Positions 10,680 to 24,494 of a stretch of 64,000 bases of DNA are shown piece by piece. Below the pieces are notes generated by a model. The model saw only the letters and a program-made list of their open reading frames with translations. It did not search any database and was not told the DNA's origin. Both the position numbers and the translations under genes were made by a program. Numbering within the stretch: position 1 is the stretch's first letter; every line of letters starts with the position of its first letter. This stretch comes from Glycine soja (lineage: Eukaryota; Streptophyta; Magnoliopsida; Fabales; Fabaceae), in assembly GCF_004193775.1 (NCBI RefSeq), contig NC_041002.1:4079261-4143260 (forward strand). The letters are read 5' to 3'.

Positions 10680-12672
10680 ATTGTCCAAAGCACATACATA
10701 TAAACAATTATGTTTCGATAAACTTATAATGTTTGAAGGAGGAAAAAAATTAAGCATATCTCAAGAGTTAAAATCAAATTATATACTTAACTTCTATAAA
10801 TTAAAGATTTTTTTTTCAAAATTTAAAGTAGGTAAATTATTTTTAATTTATGAAAAAAACTCAATTTATTTTTTAATTTTTTGAAAGAAATTTATTTACT
10901 TTATCTTATAAATATTTACAGAAAACTTTATCTAAACAGGGCCACGCACATTTTCTAGTTTGGTAGGAAAGGCAAACCATTCTACCATACAAATCTGTTT
11001 TATTTTACGTTTTAGTAAGTGTTTTTAAGTGTTAAAAATCTTTAATTTTGATATAGTATTTATTAGTGTAAATGTTTTATACTGTTAATCACTTGAAATA
11101 TAACTTTTAAAGTAATTGGATCAGTTTGTTTAAATTTAAAAAAAAAACACTTTTTGTAAAAACGTTTATTTAAGAAATAGATATGATTTATTTCTTAAAA
11201 AATAGAAAATTGGTTAGTTTAAATAATTTTTTTAAATAAACATATTAAAAAATTATTTATTTTATTATTATTTTTAAAATAAACTTAAGCAAACTGTCCA
11301 TTATAAAAGTTAGTATTTGATGTAAAAGTTATACATGATGGTTGTTGGATAGTTTTTATATTACTAGCTATACACTATAGATTAACAATTTTTAATTATA
11401 AGATTCTATAATTAAATGAGGATATTTTTCACCTCCTAATTAAATTCTTCTAATAATTTCGAGCTATATAAACGAAATAATTGATAAAATGTTATAACAT
11501 CTCATCTTTCTATAAAAAAAAAATACGTTATCTCTTATCTAGATTAATTATCATTGTATTCTTTTAATGATTAAAACAATAAGAAAGTATTTTCGTGCTG
11601 ATGACTATCGCGTTGCCAATGAGTATTATAGTATGACAGATCACAGATAAGTCTGCTTATCTCATATTTGATGTTTTTTCAAACTGATTTTGAATTTTTA
11701 AAATTATTTCAGCTTAAAGACATAGAAAAAAAATCAACCTATGATTTGTTGTGCAGCTTCCATGTGGAATTATGAAGGTTAGCTGATATAAAATATAACT
11801 TAATGTATCAAATGCTAACTAATTATTATTCAGTACCATGCTTCTTGACAGAATAAGGACAGAACTAACACCTAAGTATGACAGACCAAGGACCACCACC
11901 ACTGAGATCCAAAGATGCAAGTGATACACAAATTTCACTATTTTAATTTCTTAAGTTAACCTATTGATTCTAAAAGCTGTTCAAATGATTAGGATTAATC
12001 ATAGTTTTTAGTCTTTACAAATAAGATAATGTCAGATTTGAGTCCATAAAAAAGTAAATCGTGTTATTTTTAATCTTTTATTTATTAAAATGTTATATGT
12101 ATCAAGGAGTTTAGCGAGCAGGGTGAATTAGTTGCTGCAAACCTTATTTTTTGTGACATTATTTGTCTTTTATTTTTATGGATAAAATAATATAAAACGT
12201 GTTGTATGATATTCTTATTTTCATGACCGAGAAATAAAAAGGGTGAGATTAATTTTTTGTGAAGAATCAGAACCCATCTGACCCATTCTTATAAATGAAG
12301 AATCAAAAGGAGACAATTTGTTTTTGAAAGATTAAAACAAATATTATCATTTTTACAGAAATTTAAAATATATTAAGTCGAATTATAATATTCCTTACAC
12401 AACAATTTAAATTTGTAACTGGATTATTAGAAACAAAAGAAGGACAAACTCACACTGATTCTTAACATAGTGAGGATTCCATCGGTTCATTAATTTCAGG
12501 ACCACTTTTAAAAATATTTTTTTTCAGATTATTAAAAACCAACCAAAACTCTCGTTTTCTAGTTGAAAACAAGCTTAGCTGTAGCCTCCAGTTGCATGAC
12601 TTGTTAAGCATCCCGAATGAACCCCACTTCCTAATGTTTTGTTTTTTTCTCTCTCATATTCTTATCATATGT
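10680..12672. other. AT-rich intergenic sequence, no gene seen
   Basis: Two kilobases without a supported gene or a named repeat. Short open frames are low-complexity. Confidence 0.55.
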
Positions 12673-12920
12673 GTTAGATTTCATCTTAAAACCAATTAAC
12701 ATTAAGTGAAGTTGTCCAACAGATCTATAAGTTGCACTCTAAGACAGCCGATGTCGGACTTCCAATGCACCCCCTTCACGCCCAACACTTATTAAGCTTG
12801 GTGCGTGAACAACAAATGGTGGGTGCTCATCGGAGGCGAGAGCGATGTCGCAGGTCAAAGCATGCTTTGATATCATGTTAGATTTCATCTTAAAATCAAT
12901 TGACATTAAGTGAAGTTGTC
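12673..12920. repeat. 44-bp direct repeats 204 bp apart
   Basis: gttagatttcatcttaaaac followed by caattaacattaagtgaagttgtc at 12673-12716 recurs at 12877-12920 with two mismatches. Between them is a less AT-rich stretch (caatgcacccccttcacgcc ... gagcgatgtcgcaggtcaaa). The motif preceding the second copy (tttgatatcatgttagattt) occurs widely in plant repeats by my recollection. This could be a short LTR-like or SINE-like element; class not assigned. Confidence 0.55.
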
Positions 12921-14260
12921 AAATATATGTATATAAGCGGTACTCCAAAACAAATAATATGAGACTTGGATATTTTTCAATAATATGGAAACAATTTGTG
13001 ATACCCGTACATCATAAATAGAGGTTTTTGGCTTGTGAGGGGAATAATAATTAAACACCACAATTCACATATACACCAGAGACAAAACGGATTATAATTT
13101 TTTAATAACAATAGTGCTGATTATACAATTATTGAAGTTTCATTATGATATTTCTTGACAATGTGACCGATCGATTGAACAACTAGCGTGAAACGCACAC
13201 ATTTATTCGATGATTGTGTCTACTTATACTAGTAGTACAACTTTGCTTAGATAGCGTTGTTGATAAAAGCCAAAAGGACACATTATCCAAATTTATTGGG
13301 CACATGCCAAGTGTCACGTGGCCAAAGGGCATTGTGGAAGGAAGCAAGGGAATGTTTCAGGGAGATGCTCCCTCAACACCAAATTTCTCTCCCCAATTAA
13401 TAATCAAATAATGGATCATCAACCAATTATATATCATTTAGTCTCAATGAAATTAAGCTCGATCTTTTAAATAAAATTTGGCGAATGAATGAAAATAATA
13501 TGATAAGAGAAAAAATTTATTAAAAATGATTGATTAAGTTTTCTAATGAATATTAATTTATGAATAAATACTTTATACCAATAACATATTTGTAAAAATT
13601 TATAAAAATGTATAATGAATGGAGCATCACCCCATGGCGGTGTTAAATTTTGTTCTTCCCCAAGCAGAGAGTGCATGTGGGGGTGTCGCTTGAGAAGGAA
13701 AAGACACATGATTCACGAAGCAAGGGCAGTGATATGCAAAGTGTTGGATGGTTTTGGTCTACTTTTTCGGGTTTTCCCATGTGAACTCAACTGAAGAAGG
13801 GGCTTCTCAATCTAAGACAAATTCAATAGATGGGGTCTTGCCTCTCAGTCAAACAACATTGACCTGGGCCAGTACAATGATCCTCATAAACACACTCATC
13901 AAACCCCTACAACTTACATCATAGCTACTGTTTATCCACCTCCTCTTGTTGCCCATATCTTTATCATCTCTTGAAATCAAGAGTCCTCTTGTCCTCTTGA
14001 AATTAAAATTATGATTTTTTTTTTGTTTAGACTATAATTATTCTTTTTTGTTTAAGTTGGATAAAATTAGTATGAGTAATAAAATTCACCATCCAAGTAT
14101 TTAGGTTATATATTCAAACTTAAACTCGAGTTGTCTTGCATGTCATTTAATTTACGCACTCAATGATTAATAATTTTATGAGTATCTTCCAATAAAGTAA
14201 ATGGATTTTTTTGTTTATCCACTTATCAATGGGATGAGTAGTAAACAATGCATGCCAACC
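12921..14260. other. intergenic sequence, no gene seen
   Basis: No supported gene. A G-box-like CACGTG occurs in tgtcacgtggcc (about 13312-13323), but no nearby start of transcription is evident. Confidence 0.5.
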
Positions 14261-14791
14261 AGGGTGTTCATAAATCGATTAAATCTAATGAAAATTGAAA
14301 ATAAAAAATCAAACAAATAAAAGTTTGAAAAATCAAATATCTTGATTGGTTTGGATTGGATTTTAGACTTAATTTTCAAAACTGATCTAATTCAATTCAA
14401 TCAAAACCAAACTTGTATATATGTATATATTTTTTATTCATAATTTGATAATATCACTCATGTTTATATTTTTATTTCTTATATATTTAAAAAATTATCA
14501 TTAACTTATACCTATTAATAAAAATTTATATTTAATTAAAGATATTTTTTTACTAATTATTTGAGTTAAGATGCATAAATATAGTTATATAAAGACATGT
14601 AAATAAAATATGATATATTTTATCAAAAAATAAAAGTATGATTAAAATTAAAAACTGGTCCAATTGAAATAATATCAAATTAGATTAAAGTTTTGAATAA
14701 AATCGTTTGGATGATAAATTATAAAAATTGAATTGATTGAATCAAATATTTTTCCTTTAAAACCAATTCAATCCAATCGGCCAACATCCCT
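14261..14791. mobile_element. hAT-like non-autonomous element (about 530 bp)
   Basis: It begins agggtgttcataaatcgatt and ends, reversed, aagggatgttggccgattgg. The inner arms pair loosely (attggtttggattggattt against ccaattcaatccaatcgg). The middle is AT-rich and non-coding. The AGGG-TGTTC type of end is shared with the element at 42737-43409 and resembles common plant hAT MITEs. The expected 8-bp target duplication is not evident. Confidence 0.5.
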
Positions 14792-16056
14792 TATATCAAT
14801 GGTACCATGCACAATTTTAAATAACCCTAATTATATATAAAATAAATTAACTTAATCTATTTTAAGAGTCATCTTGTCCTGCTATTCAAATATTTGTTCC
14901 CAAATTATATTCTCATTTCTATTCCATCAATTAAAAAATTGGCATGTCATTTAAAATATTCATTTGTGTTTTTTGTCCAATTGGGAATAAAATCTTGATA
15001 TAATGTCCATTAATTAATTAGGTATTATAATAATAATTATTTACTATAATTAATATATTAAAATTAAAAAATAATTTCTAATAATTAATTAATACTATAC
15101 AATTAATCTACTATATCTCTCATCTAAGGGCAAGAAAAATAACAGGAGATAGTTTTATTTTTGGTTGGTTGGGGGAGGGAAAAGAAAGTCCAGTGAGTCA
15201 ATGATTTTTTTTTCTTTTTTATATTCCAATCCTTTAAACTTGAAGTGAACATTCACAATTTCACACATGTGCATACATGTACACACATGCATACATATAT
15301 ATACTTTTGAGCTCATATTCGTACTAATTAATTTACCTTTCACCAATGCTTGTCATCATCCTCTAATGACTTCTTCCTTAAGTTTTTTCCCCTGTTAAGT
15401 TAATCTAATCGCTTAATCCGGGGCTTTCACCGTTCGTGGAGTGAAAGTTAAAGAAATATACAATTGCTAATACCATGCTACCTTGCCCATGCCATATTTT
15501 CAATCGATGCACTGTGTTCAAAGTAAATAAATAAAAAAGATAAAAAGGAGTGGACTATAATTAAAATTAAGTGAGGGCATCTTGATGGGAATAGCTTTAA
15601 TTAAGTAATTAAACTTAGTATTAAAGGGTTTCTTAAAGTTGTTCCAAGTGTCTAAAGAGAATTCCCTGACCTCGTACAACAATTCCTGTACTTATATTTA
15701 AATTAAACTCGTGGCGGGGAACATTAAATTTCATACTTGAAAGCTTTCATTATTATTTTTTTCTCTTTGAATTTTATGCAAAAAGCGATTTGTTTAATTT
15801 AACCCTCTTTCTACGCATGCAAAGAAATTAATTAAAAAGAAAAACAGTTCCAATACAATGCTACACCTGAAATGCTGCATTATATTCTCTTGATTATAGA
15901 TTCCAAAAAGACTACAATTTGAAGATATTCTATCCCACAACAGAAGGAAATTTTAGAGAGGAATTTTTTTTTCCAGATTTTTAAGAAATTGAATCTCTGT
16001 CCTTTACCAAAATTCATTCTTGTCGCTCGAGTTAAATCCAACTGATAAGGCAAAAC
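14792..16056. other. AT-rich intergenic sequence, no gene seen
   Basis: No gene or named repeat. It includes a short CA/TG-rich palindromic patch near 15260-15300 (cacacatgtgcatacatgta). Confidence 0.5.
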
Positions 16057-16340
16057 AATTAAAAATGTGGTTTTTTTTGGTGTTAGCACATGATCAACCC
16101 TAAAACACACCTCAAACAGAGAAGTGACAATTTGAATTTATAGAACAAATAACGTGTTTTGTTAACGTGAAAGTTCTAAATGTTATATAAAGACGAACAT
16201 AATTAAGAATGTGATTTTTTTGGTGTTAGCACACGATCGACCCTAAAACACACCCCAAACAGAGAAATGACAATTTGAATTTGTAGAACAAATAACGTTT
16301 GTTAACGTGAAAGTTCTAGATGTTATATAAAGATGAACAT
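16057..16340. repeat. tandem duplication, unit about 144 bp, two copies
   Basis: Copy 1 (16057-16200) and copy 2 (16201-16340) share long identical stretches such as ggtgttagcaca, accctaaaacacacc, gacaatttgaattt, tagaacaaataacgt and gttaacgtgaaagttcta. They differ by scattered substitutions and a four-base gap. Neither copy has coding potential. Confidence 0.85.
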
Positions 16341-19300
16341 GTTGAGTAACATATAAACGATGAAGACTCAGTATAAATTTTAAGTTGAATATAATGCCAA
16401 TTTCACTTTGAGTGGACTCATAAGTTATTGATAAAAATCTTTATAGTATTTTAATTCTATGGTATTCTTATAAAAGTATTATCTTAATTGATGGTGGAAT
16501 ATGATTAACAATTTGGACAAATATTGAGAGATAACAAAATTGAGTATAAACTCACATTAGATAAAAATACACATGTTAAATAAGATTTTTTTTTTTTTAC
16601 TAAAATGAGTGTTTTAGAAAAATAATATAGATATAGTGTAGTTTTAAAACAATTTTTGCAAGAATTATATTTATAACTAATATAAAAAATATGACACTAA
16701 AAAACAAGAGATACTATTCAAGGTGATATTTTCCGCTACAGAAAAAAAATAAATTAAACGTGACAAAAATAACTCCCGCAATATAAATTGTTTACAAAGA
16801 ACAACTTTGTGTAAATTGTTTTTGACAACTTCCCACATTGGTGAAAAAAATCTATTAAACAACATATAAATCGCAGTAATTCATATATAATATAATACCT
16901 TAAGTTTGCAAAGATCTCCCAATATTTTACCCACATATTCCTATCACATTTCAGTGTAACGAGAACATTGGTGATAATAAACAACGATGGAGATGCAGAT
17001 ATATATCCAGATTCCTCTATATATATGGTTGGTTTAATCAATGTGATAACTACAGCACAAGGCCAAGAACTGCCAAGTCTTTGTCACGAAAATTAAATGG
17101 AAATGGTCACATGGATTCATCAACTTATTCTTTGTTCTTTTTCTTATTCCATGAATTATGGGGTATATGATATGTAGGCTTCTGTGTATAATAATGAGAC
17201 ACTATTTGTAGGTTCTGGTAGATGCCAATACCATTCCGGTTATCTTTGGTCACTCTTGATGCTTTAAATCATTGCTGCCTCTTAACTTAAATCACGGAGT
17301 GGCAGATAAATCTCTTTAGTCTTTTCCATTGCAAGTAGCTAGAATGGTAGTTAGAATGATAACACTTTTTTGCCCTTTTCGTCTTTTTTTCCTTCTTGGT
17401 TCTTCCTCTTCTTTTTACTAGATTTTTATTCTCACCTTTCATAAATCATAACTGTGGCATAATTTTTGGGGCAGTTCAATTAGTCACCAGAACCACAATT
17501 CTTTTGGTTGGGTCCTTGCTTTTTGTAAAGATAACGGTTTAGTTGGTGAAAAATGAGGCATAAGGAATCTCTATTAATTACTATTAGAGAGAGACAAAGA
17601 AAAAGATTTTTCCCTAATTGTGGAGCAGAAACAAATCTTTGTACTAACCAATTGGAAAGGAAGGTGCATTTCCCCTCCATAACCAATCCAAATGTTTTGC
17701 TTTTTACCATAAAAAATATATGCATGTTTTATTTGCAGCTTAAAATTATCATAACACACATTTCAGTACAATTCAAACAAATAAAAATTTCGTTGTCTAG
17801 TTATAACAATTACAGCTTACTGTATCCTGATTGTCTAGGAACAAACTGATTTTTGAAGATTATAATTTTTTGTAATAAAGGTTATTAGCAAGATTAAGTT
17901 TTTTATGTATAGACAAATACACTTGTTGTATTTGTTTTAACATCTTGATATAAACCTTATTGTATTAGAAAGACTTTTGATTTTCTCTAGTTACGGGATA
18001 TACCTCATTTATTGTTATATCATTTTGAATTTAATATAATTTACCTGTTTCCCAAACGAATAAAAAAAAACAAGAACAAGGATTCCAATCCTTTAATTGA
18101 ATGACTTTTCGTCTCAAATATTTTATATCAGATTTTAAAACATTCAAGAAATGGTTACTATTAAGTGGATATCCATATTCAAGGGTCACGTGATAGCTAT
18201 ACAAGTTGAATCCTTTGTGCTAGCTCTTTGGGATAACAAATTACTATATATATTTCCTCCTTACCTTATTCACATGCTCCACATTTAGTCCTCTTTAATT
18301 AGATTTGCAAGATACTCTCCTGATCATTATTATTAGAAAAAAAATGAATATTTATTATTTTTGTTTTTCTGTCAATTAATTCCACTTCCACATGAAGCAA
18401 CAGATGCTCTTGTGCAATGGCATGCGTTACATGTGGTTTCATCATGTGCTGCTATTCTCTAGTACATGCCAACTATTGTTAGTATTTCATTATAAAATGA
18501 ATTATGAGGTGCATAATCAAACCAACTTAGAATTAACTATCAAAGTTAAGATTAATTAATTAAACACGTAATAAGTTCATTGACCTCCTGCTAATTAATC
18601 ATTCCTCTTTTATTTTATTGCTACTGCTTTGTGGCGTTTGATGCATGTGACTAATCAGACTGTGAGGCAGAAATTGAAGGACACGTAGGTATACATAACT
18701 TGGGGTAAACACAAGAAGGTGAATTATTAGTTGGAGCATTTGAACCCATCACATCTTTCACAGAAAAAATATTCTAGTTTGTTTTCAAATTTTAGAAGGA
18801 AATGCTATAATGAATGGTACATACAAAAATTTAAAATATTTTATATTTAAATGTAACAATTATTTCCAATTTTATTTTTATAATAGATTTATACTAATTT
18901 GGCTGTAAAATAACACGGGTAGTAATTTTGAGTTGATTCTTTTTTTTAAAAAGTAAATATTTTTTATAATTAATTGATTCCCAAGCAAGCGTTTATTCGC
19001 ATCCATTCTTTTATTATAAAGAAAATAGAAACCTTGAATTAAAAGATATTAAATAAAGACAAATTAACGAGTTTGATAAAATATTTGTTATTTTAATTAA
19101 TGGTTTAATTAATGGTTTAATTAATTTATTTAACGTTTTAGAAAATAAAGGCGACATTATGTTTTAAAATTTATTCTTATTTATAATATACTCCATTGAT
19201 TATACTAACAATATGATACATTAATAATACTTTTTTTTTGTTTTAAAATTAAGTTCTGTCAAAAAGATATGACAATTAAACTCAATGTTAATATGACATG

Positions 19301-20190
19301 ACATAATCTACAATATTTTTTGAACGGAACTACGCTTGGATTTCTTTAATAAGGTTGGGGATTCCAAATTTATGGATGAAAAATATATCTTAGTTATGAG
19401 TTTAAATTTAATTAATAAAAAAATATAATTTAAATTTTTTTTCACTAAAATGACAAATTATATTTTAAAATAAAAATTAATCATTAATAAAATTAATAAA
19501 TATTTCACACTAAGGAAAACAAATTAAACTCAAAACTTGTGATCTATCATAAGATAGATTGATAAATAATGTTAACTAAAACACTTTTCTTAATTGAATG
19601 GAAAATATTAAATATATAATCAATGTTTTTTTAACAAATATGTAATTAATATTAGCAAATATTAATGAATGGCTTCACACAGATAGGAAAGTAAAACAAA
19701 AAAAATGATTTAATACATTACGATTATAGAAAATATTTAATAAGAATTTTAAATGATTAAAAATATTTACATTTTTGAATCAATATTAACAAACTCATTA
19801 TTTACTGTTTTAATTAGTTGTTTTAAAATTAAAAAACTCATTATATATTGTTTCTATCATTATGTTCTTAATAATTTTAACTATTTTAACCATTTAATTT
19901 TCATGTATTATCAATATTAATATTTTATATTATTAATTAAATATAAATTATTTAAATATAATTTTTAAAATAGTTATTAAAATTTTTTGACAAACTTATA
20001 ATTTTGTAATTTGAAGAGAGTATAAAAATTATTTCCATTGTCAATAAATTTAAAATTAAATTCTTATTTTTTAGCAGGTAATTAAATTCTTATTTTAAGA
20101 CATAGTAGAATAACTCAGAAAAAATAAAAAAAATATTCATCCAAGTCCAAAACTTATGCATCCATGCGCAGCACACAGGTTGAACTGCGT
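16341..20190. other. AT-rich intergenic region upstream of the TORTIFOLIA1-like gene
   Basis: Nearly 4 kb without a supported gene. It contains a CACGTG hexamer at about 18186-18191 and a short tandem attaatggtttaattaatgg near 19100. The remainder is poly-A/T-rich spacer. Small open frames near 17480-17850 overlap on both strands and look random. Confidence 0.5.
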
Positions 20191-20195
20191 TGATT

Positions 20196-20202
20196 TATAA
20201 AA
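20196..20202 (+). promoter_or_regulatory. TATA box of the TORTIFOLIA1-like gene
   Basis: TATAAAA in gatttataaaatccc lies about 190 bases before the start codon, which predicts a transcription start near 20225-20235 and a 5' UTR of about 160 bases. This is inferred from position and consensus only. Confidence 0.5.
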
Positions 20203-20391
20203 TCCCAACGATAAAGAAAATCGCTTTAAGCAATCTACTCTCAAAAACACTCTTCCAAACTCTGCCGCCAAAATCACTCTCAACGCACCGTTTTAGCGGT
20301 TACTCACTCCTCAGCCGTTCCTTCCGCTTCTCGAATGCCGAGTCACTGACTCGCCGCCGCAGAGCCAAAAAAAAAAGAAAAGAAACCCACA

Positions 20392-23300
20392 ATGTCTTCC
20401 CGGCGTCACTCACTAAGCGGCCCGCCACCACTCTCCGGCACCGAGTCGACTCATAACCTCCGACAGCGAGTCATCACGTGCCTTAACAAACTCTCCGACC
20501 GCGACACTCTCGCCGGCGCCGCCGCGGAACTCGAGTCCATCGCCAGAACCCTAAACCATGACTCGTTCTCCTCCTTCCTCTCTTGCATTCACAACACTGA
20601 CTCCTCTTCCAAATCACCGGTTCGAAAACAATGCGTTCATCTCTTAAACGTTCTCTCGCGCTTCCACGGCGAAGCGCTTTCGCCTTTCATTTCAAAAATG
20701 CTCGCCACCGTGCTCCGGCGGCTCCGCGACACCGACTCCGCCGTGCGATCCGAGTGCGTGGACGCCGTGGCGTCGATGTCGTCGCGGATCACGCGGCCGC
20801 CGTTCTCCGCCACGTTCCTGCGGCCGCTCATGGACGCACTGGCGCAGGAGCAGGAAGCCAACGCGCAGATCGGCGCCGCGCTGTGCCTCGCGGCGGCGGT
20901 CGAGGCGGCGCCGGACCCCGACGCGGAGGCCCTTCGCCGGAGCGCGCTGCCGCGACTCGGGAAGCTCGTGAAGAGCGACGCGTGCAGGGCGCGGGCGGCA
21001 CTGCTGGTACTGATCGGAAGCGTGGTCGGTGCTGGCGGCGCGTCGAGCCGCGGCGCGGTGAACTGGCTCGTGCCGTGCCTCGTGGAGTTCCTCGGCAGTG
21101 AGGACTGGACGGTGAGGAAGGCCGCGGCGGAGGCGCTGGCGAAGGTGGCTTCCGTGGAGAGAGATTTGGCGTCGCAGCATAAGGCTCTTTGTTTGGATTC
21201 GTTGCAGAATCGGAGATTTGATAAGGTATATTCCTAAATTTAATATTCTCAGATTATAATTATAATTGGAATAATATAATGCACTTGTGATGGTAGTGAA
21301 ATTGAAAAGAGTTAAAGAATTGAAATAATAATAATAACGTTGATTGAATGTTATATTATATGATTGGAGTGAGTGGTAATGTTGTTTGTTACAGATCAAA
21401 GTGGTTCGGGAGACTATGAATCGTGCATTGGAGACGTGGAAGGAGGTAACTGAAGATGCTTCTGCTTCGCAAGTAAAGTCTGAATGTGCTTCTGTTGGTA
21501 AGGCTTGTTTCTTTCTTGCATTGTGATAAGTTCGCAAGTAAAGTTACTTTCCTAATAGTGATGAGAATCTTTCTGCTGGGTTTCCTTCAGTTTCAGTTTG
21601 GCTGAATTCAGTTTAAGAGTGTGAATAATAAATTATTGTAGTTGTGAGTTAGTTTGTTATGCACGTGAAGTTGGTAGTGAAAATTTGGGGGATGAATTTT
21701 CTGGATGATACTTACCCTTTTTTTTTTTTTTTTTGCAATGTTAAAACACAACCTGATCGAAAATTGTTCCATTTCAGAATTTGAACTTGAGACCTCTATA
21801 TTTTCTTCATTTAACAGTTTTTAAGGAATGTAGCTTTTATAAATGCTGCCAAAGTAATCTTGTCATTTTTTGTTGTTGTTGGTTTTTCTCACAGGCACAG
21901 ATGATGGTAAAAGTCAGTGTGCCACTAAAAGTTCACCCAATGTTGGCTTTAAGTCTTCTTCTAAAACAGTCACTGCCAACAGGTCCCCTGCATCTGTGGT
22001 TTCATTCATGTCGTCCATTAAAAGAGAGAGTTCTCTAAAGACTAATGAGAGGCATTTGAGAATGGGGACAATGCATCAGCAGGGTCATGAGAAATCCTCC
22101 GATGAGAAACTTGAAACTCCATTTTTGGGTTCCTCCCACTCAAATATGTCTAGGGAAGATGATATTAAAAGGTCTAATGTTGAAGTTTCTAAGCCACCCC
22201 CATATCAAAATCAAAATGGGGTAAATTCGAGGGCAGAGATAAAGCGTGTTCTCTTTAGCAAGATGTCTGATGAAAAAATGAGGAGATTCAGTGGTTCAAA
22301 ATCTCGTGTAGTTCCATGTATTGATGATGATGATCTTGATGCAGATGTTATTGTCAACAATGCAAATGAAGTTTGTGAGAGCCCACAAGATGTTGAGGAG
22401 TTTGCTTTGATCCGTGAACAACTTCTTCAAATTGAAAACCAGCAATCAAATCTATTAGACCTCCTCCAGGTATACTATAGTGCCGTGATATATCTTTTGC
22501 CTTATTAAATCTAAATTATTTAGGCCAGTACTATTCCTGCTTATATGACTTTTTTATATTTAGCTTTTGAATTATTCTTCTTTTGTCTAGTTTTCTGACA
22601 GTCTGTCATGTTTGATAAATTGAATATTCCTATTCTTGATCCTTTCTTTTTCTGGCATTTTTAAACATGTTTGTGTGTTTTTCTTTCTGGTTCAGGATAA
22701 TATTTTCCTTCCTGGACTAGTAAATTTGTAATATCAACAAGCTGCATACGTTAACACTTAACAGAAAATACGAAGTAGATTACCACATCCTTTTAGCTAA
22801 TAATCTCTTTCTTTGTTTGGCTGAAATTCTAATAGTCCTATTGACAATAATACTCCTTTGTGGTTTACTGTTATTGATTTTCATCCTCATGACACATGTA
22901 TAATGAATAAGGTATTGCCTTGTTATTTGAATGGGTAAAGCCTATACTTTGGCTGTCTTTAACTTTGGTCATCTTAATTATAATGTAGTCCACTCCCACC
23001 ATTTCAATCCCCCCTGCATGGCTGCACGTCTACGGCATGTTTTAATTTGAAACTACCTTCTCCCTTGCATTTAAGCAGTTCTTCAGTAAATTGTGATACT
23101 CCATCACCTTGCTTAAAAACTTGTAGTATTTTTTTTTCTTCCAAAATAATAGTTATATTTTTTATTCGTGTCTTTGTCTTCATTTGAATATAGAGATTTA
23201 TTGGAAGCTCCCAAAGTGGTATGAATTCTCTGGAGTCACGTGTACATGGCCTAGAGATGGCCCTGGATGAAATATCACATGATTTGGCAGTTTCAGGTGG

Positions 23301-24494
23301 CAGGGTTTCCAATATTGATGCCACAGAAGACACTTGTTGCAAGCTACCTGGTACTGACTTTTTGAGTTCTAAATTCTGGAAGAAGACAGAAGGTCGTTAT
23401 TCCACATCAAGGTTCTCTTTAGGAAGCATACCATCAACAGATGCTGTGCATATTGCAACCAATAAAGATGGAAAAAGAGAAATATTAACTGCAAATAACA
23501 ATAGATTGCAACATGGTAAGGGTGGATATTTTGTAAACCCATTGGCAGAAGTTCAAAGCGATTTGAAAGGGCATCATACATATAAACTTTCTAAAAACTT
23601 ATTCCAAGATGCTGTGAGGAGATATGATGGCATTCAACCAGCTACTGAATCACTCAGGAACCAGAATATCAGGTAACTATATATCTGATTGCAGTACAAG
23701 TTAAATTATAATCTTTGAAAACAATATTCTTGTCCGCAATTGTTATATTTTGTTGCTCCTTTTATTTTAATTATGTAAATGAATTATGTTCGATCTGTGG
23801 CCTGTTGACTTTGGTTAAGTCATTTTAAGTGTCATGTTGCAACTGGTAAATCATTCTTTCAGTAATCTCACAATGTAGTAATTCTGGATTTAAAGACTTG
23901 CAGTTTTATTACTACCCGAATTACTACATATACAATTACACTAACAAACCTATTTTGCTCATTAATGATCCTTTGATGACATTAGAAAATCACCATCGTG
24001 GTTTAAGCCAGTCTAGTTTGTGACTCTATCTGGGTAACTGGGTTGTAATGTCAGTATTCACTTTATTCTTTGGACAGTCACTCATCATTATCTGCATCTA
24101 TTTTTCATCCCCTTACACTCCAGTAAAACATTTGAAGTTCTGTTAATCGTATATGTGGGAGATAACTTATTATATTGTTTTCCTTGCACTTCATCAGGTC
24201 ATCCGTGTAGTGAAGACAGCATTTTCTGAATGACTATTTTATTGCAGCAAAGCATCACAGAGTCACGGATCACTAATTTGTAGAGATGAATTTACGAAAG
24301 TCAATCTTTTCTTGCTTGTTGGTCCAGCTTGCAGTGCAGGAGAGTTGTTTACTTTAAAGCAATTATTAGTAAATTATTATTTAGAGAAGAAGGGTATTTT
24401 CTCCAAAATTATCCATATTGAGGCTGAGCCATCAGCTTGTGGATTCGGATGTAATATATATAGGTTAAGGAGTTTTACTGATGTGTTAGCTTAA
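20392..24494 (+). CDS. TORTIFOLIA1/SPIRAL2-like microtubule-associated protein (5 exons)
   Basis: Exons by GT-AG sites: 20392-21225, 21395-21497, 21895-22469, 23194-23672, 24248-24494; joined length 2238 bases, 745 residues. The start is ATG in cacaATGTCTTCC. Residues about 25-275 are HEAT repeats (e.g. SEDWTVRKAAAEALAKVA, RRLRDTDSAVRSECVDAVAS), then IKVVRETMNRALETWKEV, a Ser-rich basic linker, and a coiled-coil block at about 478-545 (EEFALIREQLLQIENQQSNL, LLQRFIGSSQSGMNSLESRV). This order is that of the plant TOR1/SPR2 family, which binds cortical microtubules and controls helical growth. Exon 1 is GC-rich, unlike the rest. The last 80 residues (SKASQSHGSLICRDEFTKVN...) do not resemble the conserved C-terminal domain of the family, so the end may be truncated or mis-modelled. 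Exons 1-4 are firm; exon 5 is tentative. Confidence 0.85.

Noticed and set aside
10418..10884. Open frames crossing the inverted repeat
   Set aside because: Low-complexity AT-rich frames created by the hairpin arms.
13340..13700. Possible TIR element with ggagatgctccctcaacacc and ggagcatcaccccatgg
   Set aside because: The similar blocks are not in consistent inverted order, so no element could be defined.
17480..17849. Overlapping frames on both strands
   Set aside because: No domain, mutual antisense, AT-rich; likely chance.
20631..21101. 156-codon plus-strand frame overlapping the same exon
   Set aside because: Out-of-frame Arg/Ala-rich shadow of the real HEAT-repeat frame.
20692..21537. 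281-codon minus-strand open frame over the TORTIFOLIA1-like exon 1
   Set aside because: Antisense shadow of GC-rich coding exon; Arg-rich composition, crosses an intron, no domain.
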